Source: DATAEK01 sp036258055 (GTDB lineage: Bacteria > Acidobacteriota > Vicinamibacteria > Vicinamibacterales > 2-12-FULL-66-21). From it: DNA of 25,713 nucleotides. This document shows, piece after piece, positions 13,752 through 21,756 of the stretch. Numbering within the stretch: the first letter of the stretch is position 1; every line of letters starts with the position of its first letter. A model generated the notes under the pieces. That model searched no databases. It was not told the DNA's origin and saw nothing but the letters and a program-made list of their open reading frames with translations. The position numbers and the translations under genes are program-made. The stretch is from positions 1 to 25,713 of the forward strand of contig DATAEK010000086.1 in NCBI GenBank assembly GCA_036258055.1, written 5' to 3'.

Positions 13752-15314
13752 ATGACCCGTTCTGCCCCGTCTTCGCGCTCACACGACAAGTCGTCGAACG
13801 AGCAGCAGCGCCTGGCGACGCTGCTCGAAACCGGCCGGGCGCTCTCCAGCACGCTGAATCTGAAGGTTGCACTCCATCAGGTGCTCGACACCCTCGCACG
13901 CCACCACCACATCGTCCGCGGTCTGGTTGCGCTGACTGACGAAGACGGGCGGCAGGCACGCGTCGAGGCGGCCGTCGGTCTGAGCCGACCGCTTCATCAT
14001 GTCCGCTACACGGTCGGGGAGGGGGTCTTCGGCAGGGTCATCGAGAGCGGCAGGCCGGTGATCGTCCCGCGTGGCAATCACGAGCCGGCGCTGGTGTTTC
14101 AGGCCACATCTCGCAAAGAAGCCGAGGCGGAGGAGTTCAGCTTCGTCTGCGTTCCCATCGACGTCGATCAGCGGGTCGTCGGTGCGTTAGGGGTGGCGCT
14201 GCCCTTCAAGGCAGATCGGAACTACGACCGCTCGGCGGCGTTCATCGGGGTCGTTGCCACGATGATCGGCCAGGCGATCAAGGTTCAACGGTTGTTTGCC
14301 GCGCAGCACCGGCGCCTCGTCAACGAGAACGCGCATCTCAAACAGGAGCTGCGCGAACGCTACGACTTTGCCAGCATCATCGGCAGCAGCGGGCCGATGC
14401 AGCACGTGTACGAGCAGATCGCCCAGGTGGCTCGCACCAGCACGACGGTGCTGCTCCGCGGCGAATCGGGCACCGGCAAGGAGCTCATCGCCCGCGCGAT
14501 TCACGACAACTCCGCGCGGGCCCGAAAGCCTTTCGTCACGGTCAACTGCGGCGCATTGCCCGACACGTTGATCGAGTCGGAGCTGTTCGGCTACGAAAAA
14601 GGCGCGTTCACGGGCGCCGACGGCCGGAAGAAGGGACGGTTCGAGCGTGCGGACGGTGGCACGCTGTTTCTGGACGAGATTGGCGACGTCCACGTCGTGA
14701 CACAGGTGAAGCTCCTGCGCGTGCTCCAGGAACGGGAATTCGAGCGCCTCGGCGGTACCGAACCGATCAAAGCGAACGTCCGGCTCATCGCGGCAACGCA
14801 CAAGGACATCGAAGCTGCGATCGCCCAGGGGTTGTTCCGTGAGGACCTCTTCTATCGCCTCAACGTGTTCCCGATCTTCATCCCGCCGCTGCGCGAACGG
14901 AAGCCGGACGTGCCGCTGCTGGCCGATCATTTCCTGCAGCGCTTCGCGCGCGAGCACGGCAAGGACATCCGCCGGATCTCGACGCCGGCGATCGACATGC
15001 TGACGGCGTATCACTGGCCCGGCAACATCCGCGAGCTGCAGAACGTCCTCGAGCGCGCGGTGCTGGTGAGCGAGGGACACGTCATCCACGGCCATCACCT
15101 GCCGCCCACGCTGCAGACCGCCGAAGCCTCGGGCACGGCCATGAGCCGGACATTCGAGGACGCCGTCGCCGCCTACGAGAAGGAGCTGCTGCAGGATGCC
15201 TTGAAGAGCGCGCGCGGGAATCGCGCGCTCGCGGCCCGGCTGCTGCGCACGACCTATCGGGTCGTTGCCTACAAGGTGCGAACGCTCGGCATCGACTGGA
15301 AGCGGTTCGAATGA
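13752..15314 (+). CDS. GAF-domain sigma-54 enhancer-binding protein (NifA-like architecture)
   Basis: Encodes 520 residues. Residues 20-175 are a GAF domain close in pattern to that of NifA-type regulators (LLETGRALSSTLNLKVAL; YTVGEGVFGRVIESGRPVIV). The AAA+ domain has Walker A GESGTGKE (237-244), sigma-54 loop GAFTGA (284-289), Walker B LFLDEI (305-310) and the FREDLFYRLNVFPIFIPPLR region. The last 45 residues are a Fis-type helix-turn-helix. It should sense a small molecule through GAF and activate sigma-54 promoters. There are no nif genes here and no Cys-rich linker, so a nitrogen-fixation role is not supported. The frame is open upstream, but ATG 13752 is the first sensible start; it has no clear ribosome binding site and lies 16 bases after an inverted-repeat site. 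The divergent HExxH gene is the likely target. Confidence 0.9.
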   Translation: MTRSAPSSRSHDKSSNEQQRLATLLETGRALSSTLNLKVALHQVLDTLARHHHIVRGLVALTDEDGRQARVEAAVGLSRPLHHVRYTVGEGVFGRVIESGRPVIVPRGNHEPALVFQATSRKEAEAEEFSFVCVPIDVDQRVVGALGVALPFKADRNYDRSAAFIGVVATMIGQAIKVQRLFAAQHRRLVNENAHLKQELRERYDFASIIGSSGPMQHVYEQIAQVARTSTTVLLRGESGTGKELIARAIHDNSARARKPFVTVNCGALPDTLIESELFGYEKGAFTGADGRKKGRFERADGGTLFLDEIGDVHVVTQVKLLRVLQEREFERLGGTEPIKANVRLIAATHKDIEAAIAQGLFREDLFYRLNVFPIFIPPLRERKPDVPLLADHFLQRFAREHGKDIRRISTPAIDMLTAYHWPGNIRELQNVLERAVLVSEGHVIHGHHLPPTLQTAEASGTAMSRTFEDAVAAYEKELLQDALKSARGNRALAARLLRTTYRVVAYKVRTLGIDWKRFE

Positions 15315-15333
15315 GGTGACACAATCGGAGCCC

Positions 15334-16986
15334 GTGAGCAGGACACGCGCGCACAAGCGAAGCCGGGCCCGCGCGCGCGCGCAACCAGCGGTCGCCTCGG
15401 CTCAGGCCCGCGGCCTTTCCAATCCCTACTGGGTCGGATTCGCACTGCTCGCCGGCGTCCTGATCGCGTACGCACCCGCGCTGAACGGTGCTTTCCTCTG
15501 GGACGATGACGCGCATGTGACAAGGCCCGAGTTGCGGACGCTGCACGGGCTCTGGCGCATCTGGTTCGATGTCGGCGCCACGCAGCAGTACTACCCGCTG
15601 CTCCACAGCGCGTTCTGGCTGGAACACCGATGGTGGGGCAACTCCACCATCGGGTATCACCTCGTCAACGTCCTGCTCCACGCACTGGCCGCGTGGCTGT
15701 TGCTGATCATCCTGAAGCGGCTGAAGATCCCAGGCGCGACGCTCGCGGCGGGCATCTTCGCGCTGCACCCTGTTCACGTCGAGTCGGTAGCCTGGATCTC
15801 GGAGCAGAAGAACACGCTGTCACTCGTGTTCTACCTGAGCGCGGGCTACGCCTATCTGCGCTTCGACGAGGGGCGACGCTCATCGTGGTACATCCTCGCC
15901 TCGTCGTTCTTCGTGCTTGGCCTGCTCACAAAGACGGTCGTCGCCACACTGCCCGCTGCGCTGCTGCTGGTCATCTGGTGGCGCGACGGGCGGCTTTCCT
16001 GGCGGCGCGATGTCATGCCGCTCGTGCCGTGGGTCATGGCCGGAACCGCCGCCGGACTCGTGACGGCGTGGTTCGAGCGCCACCTGCTCGCAGCCGAGGG
16101 CGCCAACTTCGCATTCACGTTCGGCCAGCGGAGCGTGCTCGCCGGACGCGTGTTGTGGTTCTACGCCGGGAAGCTGCTCTGGCCGGTCCACTTGACGTTC
16201 GTCTACCCGCGGTGGACCGTCGATGCCATCTGGCCGCCGGTGCTCTTTCTGCTCGCGGCGGTGGCGGTCATCGCGGGATTCTGGTCGATTCGCGGCCGGT
16301 CCCGCGCGCCGCTCGCGGCGGCGCTCTTCTTCGTCGGATCACTCTTTCCGGTGCTCGGATTCCTGAACGTCTATCCGTTCGTGTTTTCCTTCGTCGCCGA
16401 TCATTTCCAGTACCTGCCGAGCATCGGCGTCATCGTGGCGATCGCGGCCGGGGTGACCGTCCTCGTGCAGCGCTCGGGCGATGGAGTCAAGCGACTGGCT
16501 CCCGCGGCTGCTGTCGCCCTGGTTGGAACGCTCGGCGTGCTGACGTGGCGGCACAGCCACGACTTCGCGGATCCGCGAACGCTGTTCGAGTCCACGCTCG
16601 TGAGGAATCCTGCGTGCTACCTGTGCCTGAACAATCTCGGCACTATGGCCTACGAGGCCGGACGGCGTGAGGAGGCACTCGCGCGGTTCATGGATGCGCT
16701 GCGGATCAAGCCGGACTCGGCCGAGGCGCACAACAACGTCGGCAACCTGCTCGTGCAGGATGGACGGATCCAGGAGGGGATCTCTCATTACGAGGAAGCG
16801 TTGAAGGCCGCGCCCAACAACGTGATGACGCGCACCAACCTTGGTATCGCGCTGGTGCAGGCGCAGAGGGTTCGGGAAGCCAAGGCCCAATTCGAAGCAG
16901 TCCTGCGAATCATGCCGGACTACGCGCCGGCACGGCAGAACCTCGCCGCGGTCCAGACGATGCTGGCCCGCGACCCGGGCCAGTGA
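15334..16986 (+). CDS. TMTC-like membrane glycosyltransferase with C-terminal TPRs
   Basis: Encodes 550 residues from GTG 15334, preceded by a close CGGAG; GTG 15316 is an in-frame alternative, and the gene lies directly after the enhancer-binding protein stop. An Arg-rich N-terminus (about 25 residues) precedes roughly ten membrane segments. The first periplasmic loop carries WDDDAHV (Asp57-59), the acidic cluster typical of GT-C mannosyltransferases, and SVAWISEQKNTLSL follows near residue 155, as in TMTC-type proteins. Residues from about 425 form three tetratricopeptide repeats (NLGTMAYEAGRREEALARF; NVGNLLVQDGRIQEGISHY; NLGIALVQAQRVREAKAQF). GT-C enzymes transfer sugars from lipid-phosphate donors to proteins or lipids on the outer face of the membrane. 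Acceptor and donor are not deducible, and no neighbouring glycan genes are present. Confidence 0.85.
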   Translation: MSRTRAHKRSRARARAQPAVASAQARGLSNPYWVGFALLAGVLIAYAPALNGAFLWDDDAHVTRPELRTLHGLWRIWFDVGATQQYYPLLHSAFWLEHRWWGNSTIGYHLVNVLLHALAAWLLLIILKRLKIPGATLAAGIFALHPVHVESVAWISEQKNTLSLVFYLSAGYAYLRFDEGRRSSWYILASSFFVLGLLTKTVVATLPAALLLVIWWRDGRLSWRRDVMPLVPWVMAGTAAGLVTAWFERHLLAAEGANFAFTFGQRSVLAGRVLWFYAGKLLWPVHLTFVYPRWTVDAIWPPVLFLLAAVAVIAGFWSIRGRSRAPLAAALFFVGSLFPVLGFLNVYPFVFSFVADHFQYLPSIGVIVAIAAGVTVLVQRSGDGVKRLAPAAAVALVGTLGVLTWRHSHDFADPRTLFESTLVRNPACYLCLNNLGTMAYEAGRREEALARFMDALRIKPDSAEAHNNVGNLLVQDGRIQEGISHYEEALKAAPNNVMTRTNLGIALVQAQRVREAKAQFEAVLRIMPDYAPARQNLAAVQTMLARDPGQ

Positions 16987-17047
16987 AGAGCGGCTTCTCT
17001 TGGGGTAGACTCGCGGCATCGAGGTTCCACTTTCGCCGCTCGAGTTC

Positions 17048-18589
17048 ATGCGACGGGCGCGTCGCCTCTACCACGCCGGGGAAGCGGTGGTCGACGGCGA
17101 TGTGCGCCTCACTTACGCGCAATTCGTCGACAGATGCGAACGCTGGGCCGGTTATCTCCGGGAGGCAGGGGTCCGTCAAGGGGACCGCGTTGCCTACATC
17201 GCCCCCAACACACACGCCCACCTCGAAGGCTACTACGCGGTGCCGATGCTCGGGGCCGTCCTCGTTCCGCTGAATTACCGGCTGACGCCCGACGACTTCA
17301 AATACATGATCACCCACAGTGGTGCCACCGTCGTCTGCGCGGACCACGACTATCTCGAAGCCGTCGACACGATCCGTCCGAATCTGGGGAATGTCCGGGC
17401 TTTCGTCGCGCTCGACGGCTCGCGCGAGGGCTGGATCGAATACGAACGAGCCCTGGCCGGGAGCGCGCCACTTCAGGCGAAACCGCCGATCGACGAACGC
17501 GACCTGCTGACCATCAACTACACCAGCGGCACGACGTCGCGGCCGAAGGGCGTGATGATTACCCACCGCAACGCGTGGATGAATAGCGTCGGAACGCTTC
17601 TCCACGTGCCGATGCGCGCCGCCGATCGCTACCTGTGGACGCTGCCGATGTTCCACGCCAACGGCTGGACGTTCGTGTGGACGGTCACGGCGGTCGGCGC
17701 CACGCATGTCTGTCTGCGCAAGGTCGAACCGGCGACCGTCTTCGATCACCTCCGGCGCGAGCGCATCACGACGTTGTGCGCGGCGCCCACCGTACTGATC
17801 GGACTGGCCAACGCTTCCGCGGACGTCCGTGGTGACGTGCCCGCCGGCATTCGCGTCCTGACCGCTGGCGCGCCACCGGCCGCGGCCACGATCGCCCGGA
17901 TCGAGGGGGACTACGGCTGGACGGTAACGCAGGTCTACGGCCTGACCGAGACCGCGCCTTTCATCACCGTTTGCGAACCCCGCGCGGAACACGAGGCGCT
18001 GCCAATCGCGGAACGCGCCGCGATCAAGGCACGTCAGGGGGTCGAGCTCGTCACCTCGGGCGAGGTTCGGGTGGTCGACGACCAGGGGCGGGAAGTGCCG
18101 CACGACGGCCAGACGCTCGGCGAGATTGTCGCGCGCGGCAACGTGGTCATGACCGGCTATTTCAACGATCCCGAGGCCACGGCCGCCGCCATCCGTGACG
18201 GCTGGTTCCACAGCGGCGATGCCGCGGTCGTCCATCCCGACGGGTACGTCGAGATCCGCGATCGCTTCAAAGACGTGATCATCAGCGGCGGCGAGAACAT
18301 CTCATCCATCGAGCTCGAGGGCGTTCTGCTCCGCCACCCCGCGATTCTCGAAGTGGCGGTCGTCGGCCGGCCCGATCCTCAGTGGGGAGAGTCACCGCAC
18401 GCCTACGTCGTGCTCAAAGCGGGCGCGACCGCCACCGACGGAGAGCTTCGCGAGTTCGCCCGCGCCAACCTCGCGCATTTCAAGGTCCCGCGCGGGTTTC
18501 ATTTCCTCGACGCGCTGCCTAAGACGGCAACCGGAAAAATCCAGAAGTTCGTGCTGCGCGGCGGCGCCGCCGCAATCGCCCGCCAGTAG
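17048..18589 (+). CDS. AMP-forming acyl-CoA synthetase (FadD-like ligase)
   Basis: Encodes 513 residues from ATG 17048. It shows the ANL-superfamily motifs: the P-loop YTSGTTSRPKG (158-168), the YGLTETAP adenine motif (about 298), the hinge and GYFNDPEAT/GWFHSGD region, RFKDVIISGGENIS (about 410), and the catalytic lysine in ATGKIQK (Lys497). It activates a carboxylic acid with ATP and joins it to CoA; related proteins accept medium or long fatty acids, and the substrate here is not determined. In-frame sequence upstream (IEVPLSPLEF, from 17018) looks coding and matches the usual N-terminus of this family as I remember it, but the codon where a start is expected is ATC. It precedes the 18669 cassette by 79 bases and may or may not be co-transcribed with it. 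Confidence 0.9.
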   Translation: MRRARRLYHAGEAVVDGDVRLTYAQFVDRCERWAGYLREAGVRQGDRVAYIAPNTHAHLEGYYAVPMLGAVLVPLNYRLTPDDFKYMITHSGATVVCADHDYLEAVDTIRPNLGNVRAFVALDGSREGWIEYERALAGSAPLQAKPPIDERDLLTINYTSGTTSRPKGVMITHRNAWMNSVGTLLHVPMRAADRYLWTLPMFHANGWTFVWTVTAVGATHVCLRKVEPATVFDHLRRERITTLCAAPTVLIGLANASADVRGDVPAGIRVLTAGAPPAAATIARIEGDYGWTVTQVYGLTETAPFITVCEPRAEHEALPIAERAAIKARQGVELVTSGEVRVVDDQGREVPHDGQTLGEIVARGNVVMTGYFNDPEATAAAIRDGWFHSGDAAVVHPDGYVEIRDRFKDVIISGGENISSIELEGVLLRHPAILEVAVVGRPDPQWGESPHAYVVLKAGATATDGELREFARANLAHFKVPRGFHFLDALPKTATGKIQKFVLRGGAAAIARQ

Positions 18590-18668
18590 GTCACGCGGCT
18601 CCCGCCTCGACGACCCCCTCCGCCGGGTATGATCGCGAGTCTCGACGCGCCAAAGGAGGGCGCACCGC

Positions 18669-19349
18669 ATGTCTACGCCGGGCAGACTGGGCTTCAGGGT
18701 TCTTCCTCCGCCGCCGCGACTCGACGATGCCCTCGTCGCGCGTTTCCGCGGGCTCGCATCCTCGAATCTCGCCGACGCCATGGGACGGTTCAACTTCATG
18801 GACCCTGGGATCCAGTTGCGTAGTGGCGTGCCGCTGTGCGGCCTCGCGGTGACGGTCAGCGCGCGTCCCGCCGACAACCTCATGGTTCACAAAGCGCTCC
18901 AGGTTGCACGGCCTGGCGATATCGTCGTCGTCAACACCTGCGGCAACACGACCAGCGCCGTCTTCGGCGAGCTGATGTGTCAAGCGGCAACGGTCGCGAA
19001 GCTTGGAGGCATCATCGTGGACGGTGCCATCCGCGACGTCGAGGCGATCACGGCGCTCGGGTTCCCGGCATACAGCCGAAGCGTGAGCGCCGGCGGCTGC
19101 GACAAAGACGGACCCGGCGAGATCAACGCGCCGATCAGCTGCGGCGGAACCGTGGTGTTTCCGGGCGACATCCTGGTCGGCGACCGGGATGGTGTGGCGG
19201 TCGTTCCGGCTGCGGCAGCTGCTGAGGTGCTCGGGCTAGTACAGGCGCTCATCGGGCGCGAAGCGAAACGGGTGACAGAAATCAAGGGTGGCGCTCCATT
19301 CAAGGCCGAGATCGACGAGACGCTGCGCAAGCATGGAGTCATCGAGTGA
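18669..19349 (+). CDS. RraA/HMG-aldolase-family protein
   Basis: Encodes 226 residues, preceded by a strong AAAGGAGG about 9 bases before ATG. The family shares one fold between the RNase E inhibitor RraA and class II pyruvate aldolases that cleave 4-hydroxy-4-methyl-2-oxoglutarate (HMG) or 4-carboxy-4-hydroxy-2-oxoadipate. The aldolase fingerprint is intact: GGIIVDGAIRDVEAI with Asp118, Arg122 and Asp123, the residues that bind pyruvate and the divalent metal. GDIVVVNTCGNTTSAVFGELM (84-104) is the preceding glycine-rich segment. An aldolase role is favoured over RraA function because it sits in a metabolic operon with an aminotransferase and a hydro-lyase. It overlaps the next gene by 4 bases (GTGA). 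A TATGAT at 18628 could be a -10 element for the cassette, but no firm promoter is seen. The substrate is inferred only. Confidence 0.85.
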   Translation: MSTPGRLGFRVLPPPPRLDDALVARFRGLASSNLADAMGRFNFMDPGIQLRSGVPLCGLAVTVSARPADNLMVHKALQVARPGDIVVVNTCGNTTSAVFGELMCQAATVAKLGGIIVDGAIRDVEAITALGFPAYSRSVSAGGCDKDGPGEINAPISCGGTVVFPGDILVGDRDGVAVVPAAAAAEVLGLVQALIGREAKRVTEIKGGAPFKAEIDETLRKHGVIE

Positions 19350-20488
19350 CCGATGCGGCGCCGCTCCTGCTGATGACGCCCGGGCCGACGCGGGTGCCGG
19401 CGCGCGTGCTGCGCGCCGGAGCGCGGCCGATGATTCACCACCGGGCACCGGAGTTCGCGTCCGAGCTCGCGGTCATGCTCGAGTTGTTACCGCCGCTCTT
19501 CGGGACTCACGAGCCCGTACTCCCGGTACATGCGACAGGCCGTGGCGCGCTCGAAGCCACTATCGCGAATCTCTTCTCGGCGGGCGACGCCATCGCCGTC
19601 TGCTGCAACGGCCGATTTGGCGGACTCTGGGCCCGCATCGCCGAGTCGCTGGGCCTGGTCGTACATCGGGTCGCAACCGACTGGGAGCACGACGTCGATC
19701 CAGACGAGGTCGAGGCGATCTTGACCGGGCACCCCGAGATCCGGGCGGTGGCGCTTCCCCACTCCGACACGTCGACGGGCGTGGCGAACGACGTAGCGGC
19801 CGTCGCTCGGGTCGCGCGAGGGCACGACGTTCTGATGCTCGTCGACGGCGTGTCGTCGATCGGCGGCATGCCGTTCGCGTTCGACGAGTGGGACGTGGAC
19901 GTCGCCGTCACGGCATCGCAGAAGTGCCTCATGTCGTCACCAGGTTTGTCGTTTGCCGTGATGAGCGCGCGCGCGCGATCCGCCAGTCGCACGGCCCGGC
20001 TGCCGCACGGCTACTGGAACTTCGAAGAAATCCGTCACGAGGTGACGAAGCCGAAGCCGGAAACACCCGGCACCCCGCCGGTACATCTCGTGCTGCAGGT
20101 CGTCGAAGCGCTGCGGATGATTCACGAGGAGGGGCTCGACGCGGTTTACACGCGACACGAGGTGATGTCGAGCCTCGTTCGCACGGGCGCCGAGGCGCTC
20201 GGACTCACGCTGCAATGTCCCGAGCTTCGACGCCGATCGACGACCATAACCGGCATTCGCGCGCCGAGCGGCCTTCCGCCGGATCGCGTGCGGCAGGGAC
20301 TCAAAGCGCGCGGGATCCTTACTGCGGCCGGCCTCGAGCACTACCGGGAGACGGCGTTCCGGATCGGGCACATGGGCGACATCCGGCCCGCCGACGTCGC
20401 GGCCACGCTCGACGCGTTGGCGGCCGTGCTTGATGAACTGCGCGCGCCTTCGGCGATCGTCGAACGCGCCGGCGGCCGTTTGACGTGA
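19346..20488 (+). CDS. PLP-dependent class V aminotransferase (alanine/serine-glyoxylate type)
   Basis: Encodes 380 residues from GTG 19346, overlapping the upstream stop (GTGA). The class V layout is clear: TPGPTRVPARVL at the N-terminus, VHATGRGALEATIANLFS (61-78, phosphate cradle), HSDTSTGV (139-146), LVDGVSSIGG (165-174, with the Asp that protonates the PLP ring nitrogen), and the Schiff-base lysine in TASQKCLMSSPG (Lys193). Relatives are alanine-glyoxylate, serine-pyruvate, aspartate-glyoxylate (BhcA) and ureidoglycine-glyoxylate (PucG) aminotransferases, so glyoxylate or pyruvate is the likely amino acceptor, but the donor cannot be read from sequence. Its position between an aldolase-like protein and an amino-acid-type carrier suggests that it converts an imported amino acid to a 2-oxo acid for cleavage. 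It overlaps the next gene by 4 bases. Confidence 0.88.
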   Translation: MTDAAPLLLMTPGPTRVPARVLRAGARPMIHHRAPEFASELAVMLELLPPLFGTHEPVLPVHATGRGALEATIANLFSAGDAIAVCCNGRFGGLWARIAESLGLVVHRVATDWEHDVDPDEVEAILTGHPEIRAVALPHSDTSTGVANDVAAVARVARGHDVLMLVDGVSSIGGMPFAFDEWDVDVAVTASQKCLMSSPGLSFAVMSARARSASRTARLPHGYWNFEEIRHEVTKPKPETPGTPPVHLVLQVVEALRMIHEEGLDAVYTRHEVMSSLVRTGAEALGLTLQCPELRRRSTTITGIRAPSGLPPDRVRQGLKARGILTAAGLEHYRETAFRIGHMGDIRPADVAATLDALAAVLDELRAPSAIVERAGGRLT

Positions 20489-21756
20489 GCCCGCAGACCA
20501 AGATCATCGCCGGCCTTTGCACGGGCGCGATCCTCGGATGGATCGCGCGGCACGTGGATGCCATCGCGTCGATCGTGACCGCACTCGAGCCGTTGGGGAC
20601 GATCTTCATCCGGCTGATCTCGATGGTGGTCCTGCCGCTCGTCATCGCGAGCCTGTTCACGGGCGTGGCGTCGCTCGGCGACGTGCGGCGGCTCGGGCGC
20701 ATCGGCGGCCGCACGCTTGCCTACTTTCTGGGCACGACGATTCTGGCTGCGATCATCGGAGCGACCGTGGCGCTGACGGCGGGGGCCGGCGCCGGCCTGG
20801 ATCCGAGCGTCCGTGACGCCATCGCCAACCGCTTCGAGGCCGCCGGGACGACGGCCCGTACCGGGGTGACCTCGGTTCCAGGCCTCGCGCAGACACTCAT
20901 CGCGATCGTCCCGCAGAATCCGATCGCGGCCGCCGCGCAGGGGGACCTCCTCGCGACGATTTTCGCGGTCATCCTGTTCGGTGCGGCTGCGACTGCTCTG
21001 GATCCGGCGCGGCGACAACCCCTCGTGACCTTTTTCGACGCCGTCAACGATGTCGCGATGGTAGTGATTCGGTGGCTGATGATGCTGGCCCCAGCCGGCG
21101 TCTTCGTGCTCATCGCGGCAACGGTCCTGCGATCGGGCGCCGATCTGCTCAGAAGCCTCGCGACCTACGCGCTCATCGTCGTCGCCGGCCTCGCCATTCA
21201 TGTCGCCATCGTGTTGGTGCCGGCGCTGAGGCTGGGGACCGGCCTTCGCGTTCGTGAGTTCTGCCGGGCCGTTGCCGATCCGCTGCTGCTCGCGTTCTCG
21301 ACGTCCTCATCGAGCGTCACCCTGCCCGTGAGTATGGCCGCTGCACAGGATCGCCTCGGGGTTTCAAACGATGTGGCGAGCTTCGTCCTGCCGACGGGGA
21401 CGACGCTCAACAAGAACGGCGCGGCCGTTTACAAGGCAGCGACCGCGGTATTTCTCGCGAATCTCTACGGGCTGCCGCTGACGGTCGGCACCATTCTGAC
21501 GATCGTGCTGACGACCATCGTGGCCTCGTCGGCTGGTGCGGGTGTTCCAGGCAGCTCGCTCGTGACGACGCTGATCGTGCTCAACGCGATCGGCCTTGGC
21601 CCCAATGCGGCGGCCGGCATCGCGCTGGTCGCGGGGATCGACCGGCCGCTCGACATGTGCCGATCGACGGTCAACACGTTCAGCAACCTCGTGGGTACAG
21701 TGGTCGTCGCCCGGGCGGAAGGTCAGACGCCCGTCGCAGAGCCGGCACCACGATGA
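20485..21756 (+). CDS. DAACS-family (GltP/DctA-type) dicarboxylate or amino-acid carrier
   Basis: Encodes 423 residues from GTG 20485 (GTGA overlap). Eight membrane helices and two re-entrant hairpins are expected. HP1 has STSSSSVTLPVSM (272-284), TM7 has LPTGTTLNKNGAA (302-314), HP2 has SSAGAGVPGSSLV (348-360) and TM8 has IDRPLDMCRSTVNTFSNLVG (385-404). The substrate-binding Asp390, Arg393 and Asn397 match GltPh Asp394, Arg397 and Asn401. In contrast, GltPh's sodium ligands Asp312 and Asp405 correspond to Asn311 and Asn401 here, Met311 to Lys310, and Thr314 to Ala313. The protein should therefore bind an acidic amino acid or dicarboxylate but may not be sodium-coupled in the usual way. It overlaps the LeuC-like gene by 4 bases (ATGA), which ties transport to the pathway. 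Confidence 0.88.
   Translation: MSPQTKIIAGLCTGAILGWIARHVDAIASIVTALEPLGTIFIRLISMVVLPLVIASLFTGVASLGDVRRLGRIGGRTLAYFLGTTILAAIIGATVALTAGAGAGLDPSVRDAIANRFEAAGTTARTGVTSVPGLAQTLIAIVPQNPIAAAAQGDLLATIFAVILFGAAATALDPARRQPLVTFFDAVNDVAMVVIRWLMMLAPAGVFVLIAATVLRSGADLLRSLATYALIVVAGLAIHVAIVLVPALRLGTGLRVREFCRAVADPLLLAFSTSSSSVTLPVSMAAAQDRLGVSNDVASFVLPTGTTLNKNGAAVYKAATAVFLANLYGLPLTVGTILTIVLTTIVASSAGAGVPGSSLVTTLIVLNAIGLGPNAAAGIALVAGIDRPLDMCRSTVNTFSNLVGTVVVARAEGQTPVAEPAPR

Noticed and set aside
13752..15314. Naming the GAF enhancer-binding protein NifA
   Set aside because: Architecture matches, but there are no nif genes, no Cys-rich linker and no TGT-N10-ACA sites; the visible sites are GACA-N4-TGTC.
15300..15315. 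GGTTCGAAT resembling a tRNA T-loop
   Set aside because: It is the end of the enhancer-binding protein coding frame; no acceptor or anticodon stem surrounds it.
14187..15356. 389-codon minus-strand frame opposite the GAF-type enhancer-binding protein
   Set aside because: It is antisense to intact Walker A, GAFTGA and Walker B motifs, with no recognisable protein features of its own.
16910..18235. 441-codon minus-strand open frame opposite the acyl-CoA ligase
   Set aside because: The composition is typical of reverse-strand shadow frames; the opposite strand carries all the ANL motifs.
18669..19349. Calling the RraA-fold protein an RNase E inhibitor
   Set aside because: It has the full DGxxRD aldolase fingerprint and a metabolic operon context, so the generic RraA name would mislead.
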